Origin: Salvia splendens
Lineage: Eukaryota; Streptophyta; Magnoliopsida; Lamiales; Lamiaceae
NCBI RefSeq assembly: GCF_004379255.2
Contig: NC_056039.1
Span: 24,503,883 to 24,567,882 of the forward strand
Reading direction: 5' to 3'
DNA: 64,000 nt
Below the pieces are notes generated by a model, which was given only the letters and a program-made list of their open reading frames with translations, had not been told where the DNA came from and searched no databases. This document shows positions 30,567 to 40,316 of the stretch, in pieces (position 1 is the first letter of the stretch; every line of letters starts with the position of its first letter). Position numbers and translations under genes: made by a program.

Positions 30567-32675
30567 TGATAAGGCTAATTTCATGCATTGATTAAAGGGT
30601 TGAATTCGTGCATTTACGGGGTCTAATACAACTTTTTAACTAGGTGTGTAGAAAGTTTGCCAGGTCCAGCAAGAAGAGAGGACAATTGCATGACCCAAGG
30701 AATTTGGCGAATAAGTGAGCATTGTGGAGAAAAATGACTAGACGGAGGAGATCACGAAGCTGAAGGGCAGAATGGAGATTTCTGCGAAGGCTTCTAGAAG
30801 ATCAAACTCGCACCTATATAAGGAAGAGAGCATACACTTGGTGGGAGGACTTTTTTTTGGGCACTTTGCTCTTGGCTCTCTTAGCTCACTCACTTCCACA
30901 CACTTGGGGGGACTGTTCGGGAATTTGTAAGGGTTCGGGTCATTTCATTTGTTGTTTGATGTTGGATAACACCGTCCTTATGTAGGGAGAAGATACAATT
31001 ATTTGCTTTCGTTTTATTTGTCGTCGTGAATTTCACCGAGCTTCGCTGTTCGAAGCTTGGCCCTGTTTTTTGTTGAATTCTCGTTATCTATGCATTTTCT
31101 ATTTCCGTATTTACTTTACTGCTATTGATTTCGATTATGGATGCAAATTGTTTTAGGTTTGATGTAGTTGCTGAACTGGATGTTGGTTTCTCGCGTTGGT
31201 TTATTAGTTTGAGTAGAATTGTTGGAAGCTTGTGTAGATCGGGGCAGATCAGTTGAATAAGAAGTTATGGAGTTGATTTTGTTAGTTGTTTGGTTCGGAA
31301 TGCTTGGATCCGGAGTGGATTAAGCATTCGACGTCTGGATCGGAAACATAATTTAACTAACAGAAAGTGACTAGACGGAGGAGATCACGAAGCTGAAGGA
31401 CAGAATGGTGATTTCTGCGAAGGCTTCTAGAAGATCAAACCCGCACCTATATAAGGAAGAGAGCATACACTTGGTGGGAGGACTTTTTTGTGGGCACTTT
31501 GCTCTTGGCTCTCTTAGCTCACTCACTTCCACACACTTGGGGGGACTGTTCGAGAATTTGTAGGGGTTCGGGTCATTTCATTTGCTGTTTGATGTTGGAT
31601 AACACCGTCCTTGTGTAGGGAGAAGATACAATTATTTGCTTTCGTTTTATTTGTCGTCGTGAATTTCACCGAGCTTCGATGTTCGAAGCTTGGCCCTGTT
31701 TTCTGTTGAATTCTCGTTATCTATGCATTTTCTGTTTCCGTATTTACTTTACTGCTGTTGATTTCGATTATGGATGCAAATTGTTTTAGGTTTGATGTAG
31801 TTGCTGAACTGGATGTTGGTTTCTCACGTTGGTTTATTGAGTTTGAGTAGAATTGTTGGAAGCTTGTGTAGATCGGGGCAGATCTGTTGAATTAGAAGTT
31901 ATGGAGTTGATTTTGTTAGTTGTTTGGTTCGGAATGCTTGGATCCGGAGTGGATTAAGCATTCGACATCTGGATCCGGAGTGGTCGATGCCTGGTTTTCG
32001 TGTTTTCGTTTCATTCCGTCTAGTATATGTAGATCTGTTCTATTTCCGGCTAATTGCAAGTTTCCGACGTCAGAACTTTTACATTTTGTTTGAATCTGGA
32101 TTTGTGCTCTGTTTTCTTCATATTCGCGTTTGATTCAGGTAATGAGATGCACGTCATTGTTAGTTAAATTCTTAGTTTGTTAGTTGCAGCTTTTCTTCCG
32201 TACTTTCTGTTTCTGGAAAATGGTCCCCACTGTTTACTCGCTTTCTGTCTAGCTATATTAGGAAGTTCTTTACTTGGTCTAGGAAATTAATTTGAGATCT
32301 CGTGGTTATAAGGATGTTCGGCGCCAACATGATGCTTTCAGTTTCCTAGGTCCAGTGTCTTATTTTCGTTCTTAGGTCTAGTAGTAGTTAAACCTCAACC
32401 CAAAATTGCGTGGCAGCAGCCAACAACTTGCCCAGAGTCTCCTAAATGCATTCTTACACGTCCATCTTCGTGGGATCGACCTCTGTTTCCCTATACTAAT
32501 CCATAGTATAGCTGGTTGAGGGTTTTTAAAAGCGCGGGGGGTTTGTGTGTCCGACGACCGAGACTTCTAGAATCCTCTGAGTTCCTAGACCTTGTGATCT
32601 AGTGGATTCTCTGGACCTGAGGGCTCGACCCAGCATAAAAGTACACACGAATCCTCAGTTAAATATGCTGCTTCA
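30567..32675 (+). repeat. 5' LTR of family B with internal 633-bp duplication
   Basis: It starts TGATAAGGCTAATTTCATGC and ends GCTGCTTCA (2109 bp). A segment of about 633 bp occurs twice in tandem (about 30730-31362 and 31363-31980). Both copies start GACTAGACGGAGGAGATCAC, carry a TATA box (CCTATATAAGG at about 30816 and 31447) and end near GGATTAAGCATTCGAC. Other family B LTRs in the window show no such doubling. GTGGCAGCAGCC (about 32412) and TGGGATCGACC mark the common distal part. Confidence 0.9.
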
Positions 32676-32677
32676 AA

Positions 32678-32695
32678 TGGCGCCATTGCCGGGGA
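32678..32695 (+). promoter_or_regulatory. Primer binding site, tRNA-Asp type
   Basis: TGGCGCCATTGCCGGGGA lies two bases inside the LTR end and differs by one base from the Athila-type tRNA-Asp site. It fixes the right edge of the LTR. Confidence 0.9.
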
Positions 32696-32798
32696 TGGAT
32701 GGCGTAATTTGCGATTGTGTTTAAGAGATTTTGGTGTACATAGTTTTGATTTTGTTTCTTTTTCCTTTATTTTCAGTTTATGAGCAAAGGCTCGCAGT

Positions 32799-34475
32799 TT
32801 GGATACTGGAGTAACTCGTCTGGGTGGAGGAACGATCGGTTTACTTGGCAGGTCAGAGACACAGCATCTACGGTCACCACCAGATCGGGATTATCTACGA
32901 GAGATCCATTTCCGTTTGGTTCTGAAAGTGAAGAAGATTGGAATTCGTCAGAACACGACCAAGTCGTCTTCGGAAACAGATACAGAGGAGGCAGAAGTCA
33001 GAGACATGGCACACATAGTCGTTCCAGATCCGGAGATCGGTTCGCTCACTGCCCATCTAGATGCTGAGCCAGCCCAGGCTATAGTTATGAACCCACATCA
33101 GATGGCCATCGATATTAAAACAAATGTACTAGGCATTCTACCGACGTTCTCTGGACGCAGGAACGAATGTCCATATGAGTTCTTGAATGAGTTCAGCAAG
33201 CTATGCAGTATTCAGAAAAGGCCCAATGATGCGACGGAGGAGGACTGCCGCTTACGTGCAATTTCGTTCGCCTTGAAGGGAGAGGCCAATACATGGTTGC
33301 TGAGGCTGCCCCCGGATTCTATCCGTACATGGAGGGACTTCAAGTTGGAGTTCCTGGATTACTTTTTCCCTTCGAACAAGACGAACTCCCTCAAGAAGGA
33401 GATCGTGGAATGCAAGCAGGAGTACGATTAGTCTCTGAGTCAATATTGGTCGCGATTCAAAGGATTGCTAGATGCTTGCCCAAACCACAGGATGATCGAG
33501 GCAGAGATTTATTATCTGTTCTATGAAGAAGCAAACCCCGAGTCAAAGGATTTGATGAATTCCTCGAGCGGGGGAAATTTTACAAAGAAAAAGGGAAGTA
33601 AAGCAAGAGAAATTTTGGGAAAGCTGATAGAGGCTAAGAAGGCGTACGACAGTCCGAGGAATGTTATGAGAAGAGGGACGGCAAACGCTCTGAGAGAGCA
33701 AGATGATGAAAGAGTCGAGGCGAGAATAGATAGGCTTGAGAAAGCACTCTTGAATGCAATCGAGAAGACTAATCCACCAGCCTCACAAGAAAAAGAAAAG
33801 CCTCTAGGGCCAGGAGAAATTTCACCCCAGCAATATTATGGTCCTCAAGAAGGAGATTACCAGGCCCAAGTTAATGCAATGGGTAGTAGGAATCCTGATG
33901 GGAGTTGGAAACCCGGGAAACAGAGGGATGCACCCTGGAGGAACCATCCAAATGTTAGATGGTCTGACAACGATCCGACCCAGCCACTTCCACAGCAGCA
34001 CGCCCAGTTAACACATCAACCAGAAAGGCAGAGTAACTGGTCTGGGAGAAATCAGGAGGGGTAGAACAGCTGGAGCAGCCGGAACCAGGGAGATAATTCA
34101 AATTGGGGGAATAGGAATCAGAACCATCAGGGGAACTCTTAAGTACCGCCACACCAAAGAAACTATTCCGGAAGTTATCAGAATCCCCAAACCAATTACC
34201 ATGGAAACCAAGGGCCAGAAAATCAGTACAACAACAGTTCAGGAGGCCAGGGGAACTTTCACCAGAATCAAGGAAGTGGACCACATCTGGGTTCAGGACC
34301 AAGTTCCGGCCAGTCTAGTTCTAAGATACCAAGGAATCTAGATGACATGGTGCATGATCTAGTTAGTTCTCAACAGCATATGCAGAACAACTTGCAGTCC
34401 AACAATGACGTGGTGCATAAGCTTCAGGACGCTCAGCTGGAGCAGAAGGCATCAATGGATATGCTGGCAAGGCAT
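32799..34475 (+). pseudogene. Family B Gag, broken
   Basis: The gag region is read in frames 32799-33431, 33465-34064 and on to about 34475. Recognisable parts are the gag core (FSGRRNECPYEFLNEFSKLC, LKGEANTWLLRLP, TWRDFKLEFLDYFFP) and SQYWSRFKGLLDACPNH. A long Asn/Gln/Gly-rich tail follows (NQGDNSNWGNRNQNHQGN and similar). Stops occur at 33429, 34062 and 34141. A 23-base tandem duplication at 34446-34491 shifts the frame before protease. No CCHC knuckle is visible, as is common in this lineage. The product would build the virus-like particle. Confidence 0.85.
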
Positions 34476-34477
34476 CA

Positions 34478-36094
34478 ATGGATATGCTGGCAAAGCAATT
34501 GTCTCAGATCGCAACTTCCTTGAGCGAGATACGAGGAAACAAAGGAAAGATTCCTGCCTTAGTAAGGCCGCCGGATAGGGCAAATATCAGTCAAATCACT
34601 TTGAGATCTGGGCGAGGATATGAAGGTCCAGCGATGAGGAAGGATGAAGAAACAACTCCAGTGAAGGGTAAGGAAGGGAAGGATCTTGTTCCTGAGTCTG
34701 AAAATTTTGGAGTAGGAAGTTCCGAGAGAAGAGAAGAGGAAGGTGATTTGAGGAAACCATTACCGAGTATGGCTGAACCATTTTTCCTAGACCCAGAGCC
34801 AGAAGTGGAAAATGAGGTAGTGAGGAAAGAAACATGTGAGTTTTCAGCTGAAGGATCTACAAGTGCGGAGAAACAATTGAAACCGTTCCCTCACCGAGGA
34901 GAGCCAAAGAGGAAGAAGGATGAACCGGTGGATTTTATGGATATCTTTGGAAAGTTGGAGATCAACTTACCATTCTTACAAGCTTTGAAATTACCGGTCT
35001 TCAGTAAATTCATCAAGGAGTTTATAGCTGGGAAGACAAGGCCCAGTGGGAAGATTCTGATTGGAGAAAATGTTTCCGCGGTGATTCAGAAGCGAAGGAT
35101 GCCCTCAAAATGCACTGACCCAGGTATGTTCACCTTACCCATTTCCATTGGTGATGTTAGAATTGAGCATGCTATGTGTGATTTAGGGGCATCGATAAAT
35201 ATTTTAACGCTTTCCATAAACAAAAAGTTGGTAGGAGTAGGGATGGTAGATACAAAGGTGGTAATCCAATTGGCGGATAGGTCGTGCATTTGTCCAGAGG
35301 GAGTCTTAGAAAATGTTATCGTCAAAATGCATGATTTTCTGTATCCTGCCGATTTCCATGTTATCAAAATGAGTGACAATGAGTCTCCTGAGTCTAGCGG
35401 CGTACTTTTAGGGAGACCTTTTCTCCGTACTGCCAAGACCATAATTGATGTTTTTGATGGAACCATATGCCTAGATTATAATGGGGAAAAATATACATTT
35501 AGCATAGATGAAGCAATGAAGAAACCATTAGATGTTGAGAATATGCATGCTATCGATGTTATTAACCCTCTGGTCCAGGAATATCTTGAGACTGAGTTGA
35601 TGCAGGAGCAGATTGATAATTCAGAATTAAGTCACTCTATTGACAGAGAAGTAGCTGGATGGTGCGAGGCAATGAATACATGGGAATTATCAGATGAAGA
35701 GCTAGTCGAAGCTATTTCAGAATTTTGTACGAATCTAGAGTCAGCCAGGTCAAGGGGATTAGCTCATGTAGCTAGTATGGAAAATTCTTCCAGGTCTGGA
35801 AAGGGAATGATAGCTGATGTGAAGGAAAAAGATCCCTTGCCCCAGGAAACAAGTACCCCCAAGAAGGAACTGAAAACTCTTCCACCAGGCCTTAAGTATG
35901 CCTATCTAGAAGAAAATGAGACTTTCCCGGTCATCGTCAACAACAACTTGACCGAGGAACAAGAAAGAGACCTACTTGAGGTAATCAGAAAGAATAAAAA
36001 GACAATAGGATGGACTCTCTCAGACCTAGTAGGGATTCAGTCCGGATCTTTGCATGCACCACATCAGGCTGGAGGAAGGTGCGAAGGCCTGTAG
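34478..36094 (+). pseudogene. Family B protease and Pol linker
   Basis: A 538-codon open frame. Residues 1-150 are an acidic spacer. PVDFMDIFGKLEINLPFLQALK (about 149-170) leads into the aspartic protease with HAMCDLGASINILTLS (about 230). RSCICPEGVLENVIVKMHDF and SSGVLLGRPFLRTAKTIIDV follow. It ends in the start of RT (LKYAYLEENETFPVIV ... KKTIGWTLSDLVGI). A frameshift at about 36040-36060 moves reading into the next frame, so Pol is split. The same block occurs at 43048-43545 (minus) and 43863-44304 (plus) from other copies. Confidence 0.88.
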
Positions 36095-36997
36095 AGACCC
36101 GCAACGCAAGCTGTATCCAAATATGAGAGATGAAGTTTTGAAGGAAGTTTTGAAGCTGCTTTCGCTGGGAATCATCTACTCTATTCCAGATAGTGAATGG
36201 GTCAGCCCGGTTCACATGGTACCTAAAAACTCAGGAATTCAGGTAGTTAAGAATGATAAGAATGAATTGGTGCCTACCCGACTTGTCACTGGATGGAGGA
36301 TGTACATCGATTACAAGAAACTGAATGAAGCAACCAAGAAAGATCATTTTCCTTTACCCTTCATTGATCAGATGCTAGAGAGGTTGGCTGGGAAGTAATA
36401 TTTTTATTTCCTTGACGGGTATAGTGGATACTTCCAGATCTATGTAGACCTCGAGGATAAAGAGAAGACTACGTTTACTTGCCCTTTTGGCACGTATGCT
36501 TATAGAAGAATGCCGTTTGGACTGTGCAATGCGCCAGGCACTTTTCAACGTTGCATGATGAGTATCTTCTCAGATCTACTAGAGGATTGTATCGAGATTT
36601 TCATGGATGATTTCACCGTATATGGGGACTCGTTCGATTCCTGTTTAGCTAGCCTAGACGTAGTATTGACGAGGCGCCAAGAGAAGAATTTGATCCTTAA
36701 CTTCGAAAAATGTCACTTCATGGTACCCGAGGGAATTGTCCTGGGGCATGTAATCTCAGAGAAGGGCATAGAGGTGGACCAAGCAAAGGTCGATGTGATT
36801 TCAAAATTACCTTACCCTACGAATCAGAAAGAAGTCAGGGGATTCTATGGCATGCAAGGTTTTATAGGTGATTCATAAAGGACTTCGCAAAGATTGCTCA
36901 ACCACTTACCCATCTTTTGCATAATGATGTTGATTTCATCTTCGACGAAGAGTGTAAGAAAGCTTTTCAGCTATTGAAGGATAAGTTAGTATCTGCC
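36048..36997 (+). pseudogene. Family B reverse transcriptase, truncated in RNase H
   Basis: The RT frames are 36054-36398, then 36400-36878, then on to 36990. Motifs: GIIYSIPDSEWVSPVHMVPK, TGWRMYIDYKKLN, FPLPFIDQML, FTCPFGTYAYRRMPFGLCN and the catalytic box FMDDFTVYG (about 36603). KCHFMVPEGIVLGH follows. One stop replaces a Gln codon at 36397. The downstream AFQLLKDKLVSA is the beginning of the connection/RNase H and is cut at 36997 by an inverted LTR. Integrase is absent from this copy. Confidence 0.88.
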
Positions 36998-38486
36998 TGA
37001 AAGAGCAGGTTTGCGTAGGTGTCGTTCAAACAAGGATGTATCCTACTGATCAGGATGAAACAATCCCCTGCTAAGCCTAAAACCTGGTATCAATAATTCC
37101 TCAACCCTCTTCTACTGGGTAGTATAGTGAAGGTAGGGGTCGAATCCCACAGAGATGGTGACGGTTGGAGTGATTGTGGTGATATTCTGGAAGGTTTGGT
37201 TAGCTACCACGCTTTGGGTTGAGACTTATCTAGGCTGGAATTTAAGGTGGTATTTCTACTGACTAGGAGGCGGGAAAGGTGTTAGACAGGCGACTGTGTA
37301 CGTGGAAAGTGGGGAACATGGTTTTCAGGAAGTATATGGAAAGTAGTAGTTTACTATAAAAGGTTAAACAGAATATTAGAGGAAAAAGAGGTAGTTAGGT
37401 GACTAGGCCTACAGGTCTGAAAAGTAACAGCTGAAAAGTAAGGAAAAAGTAACTAAAAAGTAAACGTGGTCCCAAATTTGGATGTGGACATTGTCTTCTC
37501 CAGCGAGTCTGAACACAAATCAAACAACTCAGGATTCATCACCATAAAAACACAGATTAACAACTTCAAGAACACAGATCTACAATTAAAACTTCGAATC
37601 AAAAGATCGAACACTGAAACTGCAATTATGCCTACTGGTCAACATGCAGGGTGGCATAATAACGTAAACTCGAATTTCACACTAAGACACTTCTGGAAAA
37701 TAAATCTAAAAAGCCACTGAACAAACAAATCACAGATCGAACAACTCCAAATGAAATCATGCTTCCAACACTTAGAAATTACTACAACAACTAGATCTAA
37801 GCTACCTAGGCAGAATGAAACAGATTTGAACAGAAAGAGATGCATAAAAACAACTTCATTGCATAAAACGTTTGGATCTCAACAAAACACTTCAAAGGAT
37901 GATAAGTACTGAAAATGCAGCAGATTCAACGATAGAAAACGAGTAAAGGTTAACTAAGAAAGCGAATAAAGATTGTTTTGCCACTCCGGGCTATGGAACT
38001 GCTACGACTACGGAATAAACTGGCTGGAACGAGAGAATGGAACTCCGGCGAACTGATGATCTTCAAGTGACCATGGCTGTGGCGAGGAACGAGACTCTAG
38101 ACTGGGCTGAAGGACTGAACTACCGAGATAATTCTACCTAAGAGTGATGATGATGAAAATTTATCCGTCCGTCTCTCTCTCCAAGTGGCTTCCTTTTATA
38201 GGGAGGCTTACCCTTGATTTTAGGGTAAAACCTTATGGCGAGATGACTTCTTTGCCCTTAATTGTGGTTGATCAGTCCCAGCTATCCTTCTTCTCCATCT
38301 CGAGCCATTTTGCATGTATACTGGTCAGTACGTAATCGTTCTGACGCCCTTTTCACCTGAAGTATCTGAAGCTTTGCCTACTGGCTAGAACACTCAACCT
38401 GCACACTTTGAGCAACTGTTTTGCAGATATAATCAATTATGCACATCATATTGACCAGTAACCAAGGCCTAGAATACGACTTATCA
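36998..38486 (-). repeat. Family B 3' LTR in opposite orientation
   Basis: On the minus strand it begins TGATAAGTCGTATTCTAGG (38486) and ends GCTCTTTCA (36998), 1489 bp. The distal signatures TAGCTAACCAAACC and CATCTCTGTGGGATTCGACC parallel the other family B LTRs. A TATA-like CCTATAAAAGG lies at about 38203 on the minus strand. It terminates the minus-strand element whose 3' untranslated part lies at 38487-40316. The left edge lies in the RNase H region of the plus-strand element, so this is an insertion. Confidence 0.85.
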
Positions 38487-40316
38487 AACTGCTCACACTT
38501 ACCACATGCTTGTCCTCAAGCGTGAAGAACAAACAAAAAGAAGTAAGTCGAATTCTAGCCTGGTTACTCCCCTGACCGACTCTATCCTACCCTAGACTCT
38601 AACTATGACGCAAAGAAAAACACATAACAAAGACAAACACATAAAAGAAAACTAAAACACTTAGACACATTAACACAGTAATTGGGCTATATTTTCAACC
38701 ATACCTCCCATCGGGATCAGGTGCAATCCGGCCTTAGACAGCCTTGAACTTTCGCCGCCCCCCTTTTCTCTCCCAGTCAGTATATCCGCTTTTCAGGATC
38801 GCCCACACCTCTCGGCCAAACACTAGGTTCACTCAGTCACTCATACCTCACCAGGAATGTTAGGACTGCATTTCTCTCAATATGCTCAACCACGATTGCT
38901 TCGGACTTAGATATCACGTGTAGCTACTGAAGGGCTTAAAGGTTTGTAACGGGGCTATTGGTTTGTAATGTTTTGGGGTGGATGTTCCTAAGGCTCTAGG
39001 TTCAAAATTTCTGCTTTATTGAGGTAGGGGAACTGTGTGCATTTGGGCTCTTGGTTGTTGCTTCTCTTGATTGGCGCTTCTGGCTATGATCTCCAACTGG
39101 TCAGTAGCTTCTTGTGGCTTCGCCACCCTTATTCCTTCTCTTTCTTTTTGTGGCCAAGTTTTTCTGACCATTTTCTTTTATCTTTCTTTTTTTCTTCTTT
39201 CTTTCCCCCTTTTTTTTCTTTGTGGCTTCGCCACCCTTATACCTTCTTCTTCTTTTTTTTGGACCTGGGATAACTCCCTGGTCGATTTTCTTCCAAACTT
39301 TCTTGCCCAGCTGGATTCTGCTTTCTTGTACACCTTTTGGCCAGTAAGCTCCAATCGTCTCATGCCTTGCACACACAATTCCAGGGGCTAGGGGTTATAT
39401 CTGGGTATGTGTATGGCTAGAAAGTGGGGTTCTAAGGGTTGGAAAATAATTTTTTTTTTGGGGGGGGGGGGGGGGGATTTCCTGCCTTCAGTGTTCGCTA
39501 CTCGTGGTCACTTCATCTTAGGTAGTTCGTGGCAGCCGCTCTTTTCTTTTCAAAATATGTGGAAAGTGGTTCCACTTAAAACTTATAACTCACATTTTAA
39601 GAGGGCTTTCGTGTTTGGCTCTAAGGATGGGCTTTTCCCTCATACTTGCGTCATCTATCCTGGCTAGGAGGTACTAAGGGGGGTGGTTTCTGTTTTCCTG
39701 CATGTCTTATCTCCCTCAATTCCCCTCATCGTCAGGTCAGGACAGTTGAATTTTAAGCCCAATCAACACACAAAAGAAAAATAAACTAGACCTAACAAGA
39801 CACTAACACAAGCACAAACACTAACCACACAAATGCACATACATCCTACTGGCCATTGCGTCCCCCTCCCACTTCACAAGTGTCGGCCCTCAGATAAGGC
39901 TGTGAAGTGGAAAAGGTAATGGCCAGTATGGTAGACACAATGACATGCTATAAACTAAAACTTCTCACACTTAGACTATAAAATAGGCTAAGTGGGAGAG
40001 TTTAAAACCTAAACAAAAACCAACAATTACAAAACACATATATACATAAACTTCTCACACTTAGACCATGCAATGGGCTAAGTGTGAGCCAACATGCTTT
40101 CGAAAAACAACAAACAAGAAAACACAGAAAACATGCGCCAAAGAGACAAACCCTTTACTTCTCACACTTAGACTATTAAATAGGCTAAGTGTTAGAAATG
40201 GGGTTTGCGCACATACTACACAGATTATACTACCTAAAAAAAACAAAACACCATTAAATACGAAAAACTAAAAACTGAAAATAAAAAGAAAACTAACTGG
40301 TCAGGTGGGGTGGTGG
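38487..40316 (-). other. 3' untranslated region of the minus-strand family B element
   Basis: No coding is supported; the small frames are low-complexity. Minus-strand reading from 40316 gives three hairpins (40194-40161, 40088-40054, 39998-39964), a T10G17 run on the plus strand (39450-39476) and two GTGGCGAAGCCAC hairpins (39234-39222, 39126-39114). It ends with TTGAGGACAAGC and AAGTGTGAGCAGTT directly before the LTR. The last pair matches 51955-51983 of the plus-strand copy, where the first part is GGGGACAAG, the usual purine-rich primer area. Confidence 0.75.

Larger units (their letters stand above)
30567..36997 (+). mobile_element. Family B (Athila/Calypso-like) retrotransposon, 5' half
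   Basis: It has a 5' LTR (30567-32675), a tRNA-Asp-type primer site, gag, protease and reverse transcriptase. It stops inside RNase H at 36997, where a minus-strand LTR of the same family abuts. Several stops and frameshifts make it non-functional. The equivalent 3' parts occur downstream but belong to other copies, because protease and RT are present a second time at 43.9-45.8 kb. Confidence 0.85.

Noticed and set aside
39037..39391. Plus-strand frame with long Phe/Ser/Leu runs that looks membrane-like
   Set aside because: Translation of polypyrimidine low-complexity DNA in a retrotransposon 3' UTR.
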